From Pogona vitticeps (taxonomy: Eukaryota; Chordata; Lepidosauria; Squamata; Agamidae): a DNA stretch of 64,000 nt. The position numbers and the translations under genes were made by a program. Positions 27,036 to 64,000 of the stretch are shown here, one piece after another. Where the stretch lies: contig NC_135785.1 in assembly GCF_051106095.1 (NCBI RefSeq), positions 181,714,045-181,778,044 on the forward strand. Reading direction: 5' to 3'. The notes beneath the pieces are model-generated. The model did not search any database. It was not told the DNA's origin and worked only from the letters and a program-made list of their open reading frames with translations. How positions within the stretch are numbered: position 1 is the stretch's first letter; every line of letters begins with the position of its first letter.

Positions 27036-27649
27036 CCTTATTTTTCCGTGTATAAAATGACACTTTCCCTAAAATAATTAGAGGAAAATTTATATATGGA
27101 AGGAGGCAGTCGTGCGCGTGCTCGGGCGCCTCTTGCTGCTGCCTCCCCCGCCTGCCCGATCACCATCTCCAGTGGGACTCACAAGCTCAGCTCACGTTGG
27201 CGCCTTGTCCCCTCTGGTGGCCGAGGCAGCAGTAGGCAGAGGCGAAGGAGCAGTCACACGTGCTCAGGCGCCTGTTGCTCCTGCCTCCCCTACCTCCCCG
27301 ATCACCACCTCTAGTGGGACTGACACCTTGTCCCCTCCGGTGGCGGATGCAGCAGGAGGCAGAGGGAGAGGTAAACAAACACTCGGACGCGCTCGGGTCC
27401 CTCTTCTTGCAGCCATCGCCACCGGATCACCTCTCCAGCGATCGGTCTCATTAGGGAAGGGACAAGCTGGAGGTGAGCCCCGGCAGTCGCACTGGAGGAA
27501 GTAACCTGGCGGGCAGCGAAGACAGCAGCAGGAGGAGGAGACGGAAGTGGAGGAGCAGTTGCCCATTAGCTGCTGCTCCGCCTCCATTAAGGGTCAAAAT
27601 TACGGGGTTGTTTTATACATTGGGGGGTCCTGTATACGGAAAAATACAG
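27036..27649. mobile_element. DNA transposon with TACCRTATTTTTC ends, GC-rich interior
   Basis: Left end (TA)CCTTATTTTTCCGTGTATA and right end GTATACGGAAAAATACAG(TA) are inverted repeats flanked by TA. The interior is GC- and CpG-rich with two related stretches around 27116-27235 and 27250-27340 (CACGTGCTCAGGCGCCT, GATCACCA..CTCCAGTGGGACT). Long open frames inside reflect low stop density rather than a gene. Same terminal type as 43410 and 43979. Superfamily not assigned. Confidence 0.75.
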
Positions 27650-29065
27650 TAGCTCCTAGTATTGAGAAGATTTGGTACCTTCCTTCCCATGTAAATTTTC
27701 TGAAAAATAAAGGAACCCTTTAGACTAGGACTGCATTCATACAAAATCAATTTATTTCCCCCAATAACATCAAAAGTGCCTTCATCAAGGATTTAAGGCA
27801 AGCAGTGGCTTAAGTGACTATGCCACTTCCCTAGGCAGTCAAAAAGCACTGTTTTTCTTTTGATCCATCAATGTATATATTTAATATCCCAATCTCTCCC
27901 TTGCAGCGGCAGGTTAAAATATTATTTTAAAAAAAATAACAGCTAAAAAGTTCTAATTGTGTCCTGCCATGTCAATTTGAAGTTCTAGCAATCCTTTACA
28001 GGGTTTTCTAGGTAGGGACTACTCAGGAGAGGTTTGCCATTCCCTTCCTTCTGGAGCTGCCCTGGGACTGTGCAGCTTGCTCAAGGCTACACAGGCTGCC
28101 TTGTGGGATGGACCCCTAGTTTGTGGTTGTGCCATCTCGTAAACCTATCCAGCCACACAGTAATTTGTGGTGTTTAAAACTTTTAAGTGACCACATTCAT
28201 ACAAACATGCTTTAAAATGCAAGAAAAAGAATCAGTGGCACAACAGCAAAGTTTCATCTGAATTAAGACACTTTTGCCTGCCGATGGAAGACCAGCAGAA
28301 AAGAGGCTACCCAAACCTTCTTTAGAAGAGGGTGTTACAGCCTGGGAGGAGCCACTGAGAAGACCCTCTCTTGAGTCCTCAACAAACATGTCTGTCAGCA
28401 TGATGGTGGTGCATATATGCGTGTGGACACTATGTTGCATAAGCCTTGCCTGAAGGTGATAGGAGCCAACCAAGCACATAGCCTTGCCTGAAGATGATAG
28501 GAGCCAACCAAGCTCATACCTGGATATATGGTCCTTCAGATAGCCTGGACTCATATCTTCTTGATAAGGCAGACCTTTGCTAATTGATTTCCTAACACTG
28601 GATTCTCATTGGCCATTATTCAGTTTTTCCTACTTTTATTTAGTGTTTTTTTAATTTGCATGTAAATATTTGTTAATATTTGCTTTATGCTGGTTAGCTG
28701 AGGAATGATGGTGTATAAAATAAAGAAATAAAATGACTGTGGAGCTTCAGCACCCACTCCTTCCACTGCCTCACATTGAGGTTAGCCATAGAGAGTACTT
28801 TAATGAAATATCATTTAAAATTTAAAATAAAATGGGCTAAATCCTATGCTAGTCCTGTGTGTAGTGGACCTAATGAATGGGACCTGGTAGACACAACTAT
28901 CTTAATCCCCATTGATTTAAGGGTGGTTACTCTAAATTGAATGAGTATGGAATGTAACCCAATGCATTAAAATCTGATGTGACAAAAAAGGAAAAATGCT
29001 TTAAACGCCAGCAAACTGACTCCATCAACACAGGGAGGTCAAGAGTACAGGGGAGCAGGTGGAGC
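27650..29065. other. Presumed 5' UTR intron or intergenic
   Basis: Contains one SINE remnant (27990-28160). At 28440-28520 two short similar stretches (AGCCTTGCCTGAAGGTGATA and a near copy about 39 bases on) form a small direct repeat. No gene recognised. Confidence 0.5.
27990..28160 (-). repeat. tRNA-derived SINE (Sauria/Squam-type), minus strand
   Basis: ATCCTTTACAGGGTTTTCTA, GCCATTCCCTTCCTTCTGGA and CTGGGACTGTGCAGCTTGCT are the complement of the SINE body seen on the plus strand at 34446 and 62856. Related to squamate tRNA-derived SINEs with BovB-like 3' ends. Confidence 0.7.
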
Positions 29066-29170
29066 TCAGTCTGGAAAATGTGGTCTTCTGGAAGTTGTGG
29101 ACTACAGCTCCTAGCATTCCTCACCATTGTCTGCTCTGGGTAGGGCTGATGGGAATGGCAGTCCCGAAAA
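29066..29170. repeat. hAT-like MITE remnant (GGACTACAGCTCC type)
   Basis: TTGTGGACTACAGCTCCTAG followed by GGGCTGATGGGAATGGCAGT, the two halves of the fold-back MITE seen at 19643. Worn fragment just upstream of the L2 5' end. Confidence 0.45.
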
Positions 29171-29200
29171 CATTTGTATGTCCACATTTTGCCTACCCAG

Positions 29201-29655
29201 CGTTCCTGACATCGGGGGAGTTACCTGCAATATCTGCCATCCCCAGGCACGGAGTGAGAGACGTGTCTGGGAGAATTTCTGGCCTGCACTCCCTGGCCTT
29301 CTTCAGGACTGGGACCCTGCTGCTCCTGCTCCTGCTGCTTCAGGCCACCCCACCCTCTTCCATAACATCAGCCACCTGGCTGGGAGGGAGGGAGGCCATA
29401 AAAGCCGGAAGCTTGTGCCAGGGCCCTCACAGACCAGCGTTCCTGACATCGGGGGAGTTACCTGCAATATCTGCCATCCCCAGGCACGGAGTGAGAGACG
29501 TGTCTGGGAGAATTTCTGGCCTGCACTCCCTGGCCTTTTTTCAGGACTGGGACCCTGTTGCTACTGCTGATGCTGCTTCAGGCCACCCCACCCCCTTCCA
29601 TAACATCAGCCACCTGGCTGGGAGGAGAGGGAGGCCATAAAAGCCGGAAGCCTGG
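29201..29655 (+). repeat. Tandem pair of 237-bp units at the L2 5' end
   Basis: The stretch beginning CGTTCCTGACATCGGGGGAG at 29201 recurs at 29438 with only a handful of differences (for example the CTCCTGCTCCTGCTG run versus a shorter GCTACTGCTGATGCTG, and a gained T in the second). Both contain GGCCATAAAAGCCGGAAGC near the end. The layout resembles promoter monomers of some L1 families. The start of transcription is inference. Confidence 0.9.
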
Positions 29656-32600
29656 CCCTGGGTGGTATGCCATGTATTTTATTTGCATGCACTGTATATG
29701 GTTTATTTTTCTTTTATTATTTGATTTATTTGTATTATTATTAACTGTATTCAATTTATGTTTATTTACTTTATGTATATCATTTTTGTGCACTGTCTTA
29801 CTGTATATGGTTAATGTTCTTTTTTTTAATTTGACTTAGTTGTATTAAGTAAATTTTCTTTTAATTTTCTTTTCTCCTTTTCCCCTCCTTTCCTGCTTCT
29901 CTCCCCCCCTTTCTTTTTCCCTCCCCTCCTTTCCCCTCTGACATGGAATGGACGGCCTGCCCTCCCAGCGAGGGACCCCAAAACATTTCTGTGGTCAGGG
30001 GTAGAGGGCGTTATGGCGTTGGCACGGTCCCCACTCGTGCAAGAAGAACGATGAACAGATGTCTGAAGGCTGTACATTGTTCTGAGACCGTGACCAGCCC
30101 CCAGTATCGAGGCAGCCAGACCAGTCAGCCTTCCACCCTATGCCTGGTGTTGTTGAATGCCAGGTCTGTATCCAATAAGGCCCAGGTAATCTACGACCTT
30201 ATCCTGGAGGAGGATGCAGACCTGGCTTGCATAACCGAAACATGGATTGGCGGAGAGGGGGGTCCCCCTCTGGCACTCATCTGCCCACCCGGTTATGCTG
30301 TCCAACACCAGGGTAGACTGGAGGGCCGGGGGGGGGGGAGTAGCCATTGTCCACAAATCCAACTTGGAGGTCGCTAGGCGCTCCTCAGTGGTAAAGCCGG
30401 GTCTTGAGGCCCTCCACGTGTCGATTGGGGCCAGGGATGGTATTGGGATCTTGCTGGGTTACCGAGCTCCCCGCGACCCAGCCATTTCCTTACCGGAGCT
30501 GGTGGACTTTGTCTCCGCGGCACTGCTGAGTTCCCCGAACCTATTGGTTTTGGGGGATTTCAACGTGCATGTGGGGGCAGAGACCTCCGGGCCAGCTCTT
30601 GAGTTCTTGGAGACCATGGCCTTCTTGAACATGTCCCAACATGTTAACGGCCCCACCCACGTGGGTGGCCACACACTTGGTTTTTTCCACTAATGGGAGC
30701 GAGAGTGGTCCGATGGTGACTGACCTTGAGTCGGTACCCTTGTCATGGTCGGACCACCACCTAATAAAGTGTACCATTAAAATGGCTCTCCCCCCCTGCA
30801 GGGAGCAGGGATCTATTGTTATGGTCCGCCCTCGAAGGCTACTGGATCCGGTTGGATTCCAGGATGCCATGAGAGGTGTTACGGCTGACCTGGCTGGCAC
30901 TCCTGTCGAGGCTCTGGTGGATGGCTGGTTTGCTGCCGCGACTAGGGCTGTTGACATGATCGCACCTAAACGCCCTCTCCGTTGCAGAGACCGCCCGGCA
31001 CCCTGGTTTAATCGGGACCTCCGGGCGAGGAAGCGGGTCAGGAGACGGCTAGAGCGCAAATGGAGAAAGGTCCCGACGGATTTCAATAGGATAGCTGTCA
31101 GGGTCGCTACTAACCTTTATCTTGCTAAGGTAAAGGCTGCTAGTAGATCATACCTCGCTAACCGGATAAGCGAGGCGTCCAACCAGCAGGCGGAGTTATT
31201 CCGTATAGTACGCGACCTATCCGGAATTGGTCCGGGCGATGGGCCTCCCCCTAGTTTTTCGCCGGACCAATTTGCAGCATTTTTTAAATCAAAAGTGGAG
31301 GCCATCCGCCGGGACCTCTCTCCTTTTTTTGAGCACAGTGAGTCGAGCTGAGATGTCCAGCGCTCCGTCTTGCCCGGTGATCCTGGACACCTTTCAGCCT
31401 GTTACGCCTGACACTGTCTCCAGGGCGCTTGACCGCTGTCATGCCACCACCTCCTCTTTGGACCCTTGCCCGGCCTGGCTAATCAAAGCAGCCAGGCCGC
31501 TAACAACGGAGTGGGCCACGGCTATAATAAATGGGTCTCTCCTTGAGGGCAGATTTCCATCTGCCCTGAAGGACACACTCATTAGGCCCATCAGGAAGAA
31601 ACCTAGTTTGGCGGCGGACGAAATTGGCAACTACAGGCCCGTCGCCAATGTTTCTTTCCTTAGCAAGGTAGTCGAGAGGGTGGTGGCCGACCAGCTTCAA
31701 GCGCTCCTGGATGAAACAGATGCCCTGGATCCATTCCAGTCGGGCTTCAGGCCGCGCCACGGCACAGAAACGGCTTTGGTCGCCCTGTGTGATGACCTAT
31801 TGAGGGAGGCCGATAGGGGCAAAGTGTCCCTGTTGGTCCTCCTCGACATCTCAGCGGCCTTTGATACCATTGACCACGGTATCCTCCTGGGGAGGCTCTC
31901 CGAGTTGGGAATAGGTGGCCTGGCATTGTCCTGGCTCCGTTCCTTCTTGGAGGACCGCCCCCAGAGAGTTCAGCTTGGGGAGAGAGTCTCGGCCCCGTGG
32001 AGCCTCAATTGTGGGGTTCCACAGGGGTCGATTATCTCCCCAATGCTATTTAACATCTATATGAGGCCGCTGGGTGGGGTCATCAGGGGGTGTGGTGCTT
32101 CGTGTCACCAGTATGCGGACGACACGCAGCTCTACATCTCCTTTTCGCCAACTGCAGGAGAAGCCATTCTGTGCCTTCAGCGCTGCCTGGGGACTATACT
32201 GGAATGGATGCAGGAGAACGGGCTTAGGCTGAACCAGGACAAGACGGAAGTACTGAGGGTGGGCCCTCCCACAGTTGGGGATTTGGGAAACTCCCTCTCT
32301 TTTGGGGGGGTGACTCTCCCTGCAAAGGATGGTGTACGCAGCTTGGGGATCCATCTGGACCCGGTGCTCTCCATGGAGTCCCAGGTGGCGTCCGTGGTCC
32401 GCACCACCTTTTTTCACCTCAGGCGGATAGCCCAGCTGCGGCCCTACCTGGATGTGGGGGCGCTCACCATCTTAGTACACGCGCTCGTAATCTCAAGATT
32501 AGACCACTGTAATGCGCTCTACGTGGGGCTTCCTTTGAGGTTGCTGCGGAAATTACAGGTGGTGCAGAATGCGGCGGCCAGATTACTCAGTGGAGTGAAA

Positions 32601-33108
32601 AAATTCCAACATATTTCGCCCACTCTGGCCGCATTGCATTGGCTGCCCATCAGGTTCCGCATCGACTTCAAAGTGTTAACGCTTACGTATAAAGCCCTAA
32701 ACGGTTTAGGGCCTTGATACCTGGCGGAACGCCTACTCCCACCAAGTTCTACCCGGGTCACACGGGCGAGCCAGGAGGTGAGGCTGAGGAGCTTAACGCC
32801 GAGGGAGGCCCGAAAAGAGAAAACAAGAAATAAGGCCTTCTCGGCGGTGGCTCCTCGCCTTTGGAATAACTTACCTCCTGGCATTCGCGGAGCTCCCTCG
32901 CTGGGCACCTTTAAGAACTTATTAAAGACTTGGATGTTTCGGCAGGCCTTCTCTCCAGATTACTTTTGATTTTTTTTCTCTCCTTTATTGTTTCCCTATT
33001 TTTAATTGTTGTTGTAATTATGCTGTTTTATGTAATTGTATTTTATCTCTGTTGTTGGCCGCCTAGAGTAGTCCACCACGACTAGATAGGCGGGATATAA
33101 ATTAAATA

Positions 33109-33223
<115 letters not shown>

Positions 33224-33399
33224 TAGTTAGAAAACTGGCCTGAGTGATAGTGAGAGCAAAGTGTACCATAAAAAGTTGAGAGTGTTACATCTGCAGACAA
33301 TGGCAGCCAGTGTGGTATAGTTTCAGAGTGCTGGAACTAGGATCTGGAATCCAGGGTCTCAATGTCCACTCAGATACAGTTTTTGTGACATGATACATG

Positions 33400-34005
33400 A
33401 AGTTCTATCAGGGTACTATCTACCCTTGGTGATTTAATTCTTCTCAGTGGTTTCAGAGCAGCTTTCACTTCACTTTTTAGAACTGCAGGTTCTTCATCAT
33501 AGGATTCCTCTTCAAATGAATCTGTTATCTTTTAATCTGTACTATATAGGTCTTTGGTGTGCTCTTTCCACCTTCTCTTTGCCAACATTTGGTTCTGCTT
33601 TGTTTCCTACTTGTGTGCTCCAGTCACCTATGATTATTAGTGTGTCTTGTTTTGGTGTGCAATCATTTTCATGCTGGGTGCTTGCATAGAAGCTGTGAAA
33701 TTCATCTTCCCAGCAGTTGGAGCATAGGCTTGAAGGATGGTTATATTGATAGTTTTTCCCCAGAAATCTGATTGATATTATTTGCTAAACCTTTCACATT
33801 ACAGTATAGTCCCTAACTCCCTGTGCTACATCTTCCCTCACTATTAGAGCCACTCCATTTTTTTCTGAGTTTGTCATTTCCAGAGTGAAACACTGTAGTT
33901 GTCTGACTGAAAATATCCCATTCCAATCCACTTTATTTGCTTTAGTTGCTCTAGGTGTTTTCCCAAATGGCTGGTCTAGGACTTTGCTGAGTGAACAACC
34001 TTGGT
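33400..34005 (-). mobile_element. BovB LINE fragment (endonuclease to RT start), worn
   Basis: Minus-strand reading gives pieces characteristic of BovB in the right order: NGVALIVREDVAQGV, then INITILQAYAPT and TLIIIGDW (endonuclease), then EEPAVLKSEVKAALK (RT linker). Many frame breaks and a probable internal deletion between endonuclease and RT. Borders are approximate; sequence at 33300-33400 may also belong. Confidence 0.75.
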
Positions 34006-34445
34006 GTACTAAAGGGAGGGGAAATTAAAATCAATTGAGCAGAAGCAGACAGCAGCTCTGATCACAGGCTACTCTCCTGTGCCCTCCTCTGCTTTGTATG
34101 CCAGAGCTGTTTCATGTGATCATCTCTGGTGGCAGTGATGGGAAGGTGGGGCTTCTTGTGAAGAGAATCCAGTGCCACATGTCTTCACCTCCCGCAATCC
34201 ATGTCTTAGGTTCAACGTCCTGAACCCTCCTGCCCAATTTCTTCATAATTCTCCAAGGAGGGTGCACTCCCCATTTTTAGAAACTGTGGTTTATATCCTT
34301 ATGAGTGTACAGTACCTGCATTCTAAGATTATTTGTCTTAGAAGCTCCAACATCCTGCCTTCTGCTATGTTCCATGAGGCTGATAGGCATTAGCCACGTC
34401 AGTCCCTACTTAGGATATTCTTTCCTAGTAGAAAGGTTCCTAGTT

Positions 34446-34675
34446 GGCCGGATAACTCAGTGAGTTGGATAATTTGCTGTGGATCCATAGGTTGGGAGTT
34501 CCGTTTCCCACTCTGCCTCCTGGGAATAGAGTCAACCTGCATAGCCTTGGGCAACTACACAGTTCCAGGGTGTCCCCAGAAGAAGAGAATGGGAAATCAC
34601 TTCTGAGTACTCTCTGCCTAGAATACCCTGAAGAAAGTCACCATAACTTGGTGATACATAGTTATTAATATACCC
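34446..34675 (+). repeat. tRNA-derived SINE (Sauria/Squam-type)
   Basis: GGATAACTCAGTGAGTTGGA (tRNA-like head), GGTTGGGAGTTCCGTTTCCC (B-box region), then GCCTTGGGCAACTACACAGT and GGGAAATCACTTCTGAGTAC, ending near CACCATAACTTGGTGATA. Same body as the copy at 62856 but diverged. Confidence 0.8.
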
Positions 34676-34679
34676 AGTG

Positions 34680-34830
34680 TAGTGTAGTGTAGTGGATAGA
34701 GCAATGGATTAGGACTCACCGGAGGTAGTGTGGAACCGGTAAAAATCACTCTTTAAATATCCACTTACTTTGAAGGCCTTCTTAGAGTGGCTGTAAGTTG
34801 TTTCCAACTTGATGGCACACACACAAGCAG
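34680..34830 (+). repeat. tRNA-derived SINE with BovB-like 3' end
   Basis: GTGTAGTGGATAGAGCAATG (tRNA-like head) to GAGTGGCTGTAAGTTGTTTC and CAACTTGATGGCACACACAC. The tail (GTAAGT..TTCCAACTTGA) mirrors the BovB 3' end, as known for Sauria SINEs, which use BovB enzymes. Confidence 0.65.
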
Positions 34831-36169
34831 AGATAAATTCATCCATTGTCATTTTTTTAGAGGACACTTTGTTATTCTTGTGTTTTAGCTGGAAGGTTTT
34901 ATTCTAGGTACTGTTTCATTTTTGCTCGTTTTATTTGGTTTTGGTTACATTTTAACTTCTCCACTGTTGTGACAGGTTTGTTTTAATTGGGTCTATTTTT
35001 GAATTTGTGGCATTTGTTATATTGACACTGTGTGATTGCTTTATACTATAAGCTGCCTTGGGGAAAGAGTGTTCTCCCAAGGTGGCTAAGAAATGCCTTA
35101 TATAAATAAACATATGGGTCAAGAATGCAGCGTCCGAAGTCTTGGCACGCAGACAGAATGTGCACATTCTGCTTTGTTTTAGGTAGCAGCAGGACTTAGT
35201 CTGATAGGATGCCTGCTGTTTATGTAGCTATAAATGATTTGAATTTTCTGACTTTTAGGTATAAAGAATCATTTTTTACTCAGACAGGCTGCTTTTCACT
35301 AGGAAAAACCACACAAACTGCTTTTGACATCTTTTCATTCCGACTGTGCATGAATTACAGCACTACCAAAATACTTCCTTAGGAACCTATAAGGAAAACA
35401 TTCTCCTCAACCTCCCTGCTGAGGTAGCAAGAGGTGGACCGACTGGCACTTGATGGCTGGAAGAAACCTCCAACTGAGTCTAAGTGAGAACCACTTATGG
35501 TCACGCGGAGGCTCTTTGGTAAACGAGGGATTTTGAATGAAACTGAGTAGGGGAAAGGTGCAATCTGTAGCAAGAATAAATGCTGAATTGTGCTGGTGTG
35601 AAGGGACAACATTTAACTTAGCCATTTCTTCTTGCATAAACACAGAATCCTTTCAAGAACAACAGGCCTTGGCTGGATATTGTCTTTTGTCACCAAACAC
35701 ATAAGTTGTGCTGTTTGGCTTTCAGGCTATTCTTTAGGTCTTCTTAAGTCCTTTGACACAACCTATGTCCATAACTTTGCACGACAGCAAAATGCTTCAT
35801 TGGCCCAAGCGTCCTCTTAGGAGCACTGCCGTTGCCTGATTGCTATGTTAATAGCTGGCTGACCCACACCCAGATTTACATAAAGCGTGCCTGGCATTTA
35901 AATGCAATTGCTTGAGAAATGATCATTACAGCAAAGAGTAAATCACAGTTCTTCCATACTTCTGCATAGGATGTTCAACAGTCACAGGCTGAGAATGTCA
36001 TTAGAAAAGGTCTTAAACTCACGGCAGTCCGTTATTCTTATGACCTCAACTTAAAACCAGGTCAGGTGTTTTTTTAATGGATGTTTTTATAATGGGACTT
36101 GCATATTGTACTGTCTCATTACAGGATTTCCAAGGTAAGAAATGTTCAGTGGTGGTTCCTCTCAACCCA
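34831..36169. other. Presumed CLCN4 5' UTR intron, mostly unassigned
   Basis: Holds the LINE 3'-end remnant at 35042-35112. Otherwise no gene or repeat is recognised. Confidence 0.45.
35042..35112 (+). repeat. CR1/L2-type 3' end remnant
   Basis: TAAGCTGCCTTGGGGAAAGA, then CCAAGGTGGCTAAGAAATGC and TTATATAAATAAACA. It shows the typical 'AAGCTGCCTTGGG...TGCCTTATATAAATAAA' LINE 3' end. Confidence 0.55.
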
Positions 36170-36930
36170 TTAAGGTGTGTATCCAGGATGGAGTTATCTC
36201 TCTGTCTGTTCAATCTATATGCATAGCATGTCATATGGAAAGTAGGGTTAGATTCAGATGAAGGAGGAGTGATAACTGGTGGAAGAAATATCAGTAACAG
36301 ACAAAACCCTAAATGGTTTGGGATCTTGATACCTGACAGAACACCTATTCCCAACTGGGACTCCCTAACTTACTCTCATATCCCAGGAAAGATCCTGACC
36401 CCGAGAGAGGCCTGGAGAAAGAAAACAACAAATTGGGTCTTCTCACTGATGGAATCAACTGCCTCCTGCTTTTTGCCTGGCCCCTTCATGGGGTACTTTT
36501 AAGAAACAACTAAAAACCTGGTTATTCCAGCAGACCTTTCAAATTCAGTCACCCAAGGAGCCCACTGAAACTGAAGCCAACAGCTGATGATGTCATTCAA
36601 ACCTGCCCCTTCAAATGTTTAGGTATTTTAGAATGTATTTTATACTGCCTGATATTGTTACATTTTATTTTATAATTGCATTGCATTTTGTGATTTTGTT
36701 TTTTACGTTGTGAACCACCCAGAGTGGCTGTTGGCCAGATAAGCGGCATATAAATTGAACGAACGAACAAACAAACAAACAAACAAATAAAAATAACATC
36801 TTACTGGCAAAAAGAGACAATGACCTGAAACAACCCTTGATGAAAGTGAAAGAAGAAAGTGCCAAAGCAGGACTGCAGTTGAACTTTAAGAGAAAAATCA
36901 TAGCTAAAAGAACTGTTGTTATGTACCATG
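36170..36930 (+). mobile_element. BovB LINE fragment interrupted by an L2 insertion
   Basis: Left piece 36170-36299 reads like the BovB RT segment SPCLFNLYAEYIM...GRNI (CTGTCTGTTCAATCTATATG, then GTGGAAGAAATATCAGTAAC). Right piece 36797-36930 continues with DLKQPLMKVKEESAKAGLQL, the block that follows YADD in BovB. The L2 between them (about 36301-36796) is bordered by TAACA on both sides, and the uninterrupted sequence would read AGTAACATCTTACTGG. The YADD segment itself was already missing before that insertion. Confidence 0.8.
36301..36796 (+). mobile_element. Diverged L2-clade LINE 3' fragment inside BovB
   Basis: CCCTAAATGGTTTGGGATCT, GATCCTGACCCCGAGAGAGG and TAAAAACCTGGTTATTCCAG match the last coding stretch of the L2 at 32695-32945 at lower identity. 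It ends GAACCACCCAGAGTGGCTGT, AGATAAGCGGCATATAAATT and a (GAAC)/(AAAC) tail. Clearly older than the 29200 and 1540 copies. Confidence 0.8.

Positions 36931-64000
<27,070 letters not shown>

Noticed and set aside
27096-27587. GC-rich open frames suggesting a gene or a CpG-island first exon of CLCN4
   Set aside because: They lie wholly inside an element with inverted ends and TA flanks; the composition belongs to the transposon.
29059-29640. Open frame of 193 residues with internal duplication
   Set aside because: It is the tandem 237-bp unit of the L2 5' end read through; no known protein domain.

Overview
This is a vertebrate nuclear window, almost certainly from a squamate reptile (lizard or snake). 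The genes are split into short exons with GT-AG borders. The repeats are those typical of squamates: BovB (RTE-clade) LINEs, L2-clade LINEs with (AAT)n or (AAATA)n tails, tRNA-derived SINEs with BovB-like 3' ends, Tigger-like and hAT-like MITEs, and many A/T-rich microsatellites. No bacterial gene, CRISPR array, or recognisable retrovirus or LTR element was seen.

Two host genes lie head to tail on the + strand. (1) The C-terminal half of WWC3, a KIBRA-family Hippo-pathway scaffold, is in 12 exons from 1341 to 16970, encoding about 544 residues: C2 domain, C-terminal coil and terminal ADDV PDZ ligand. A long 3' UTR probably ends near 20260. (2) CLCN4, the endosomal 2Cl-/H+ exchanger ClC-4, has 10 coding exons from 37490 to 62605, encoding residues 1 to about 731 of an expected 760. 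Only the short last coding exon lies beyond the window. A possible 5' UTR exon is at 24493-24559. The order WWC3-CLCN4, same strand, matches human Xp22.2.

Between and inside the genes are mobile elements. A nearly full-length L2-clade LINE (29200-33223) has two tandem 237-bp units at its 5' end, and a 5'-truncated near-identical sister lies at 1540-2941 on the other strand. BovB fragments lie at 20832-21745, about 33400-34005, and 36170-36930, the last split by an older L2. TA-flanked Tigger-like elements lie at 210, 4319, 12830, 13927 and 26430. A second family with TACCRTATTTTTC ends lies at 27036, 43410 and 43979. An hAT-like MITE with a perfect 8-bp target duplication lies in a CLCN4 intron (57518-57869).

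The two genes do not form a pathway together: WWC3 is a cytoplasmic scaffold acting on LATS/YAP signalling, and CLCN4 is an endosomal or ER ion exchanger. I found no convincing new biological system. The most unusual observations are the hairpin-rich CpG-dense fold-back element at 4319-4922, the tandem 5' units of the L2, a GC-AG intron in WWC3, the palindromic (ATT)n(AAT)n tract, and an unclassified GC-rich block at about 54880-55640.
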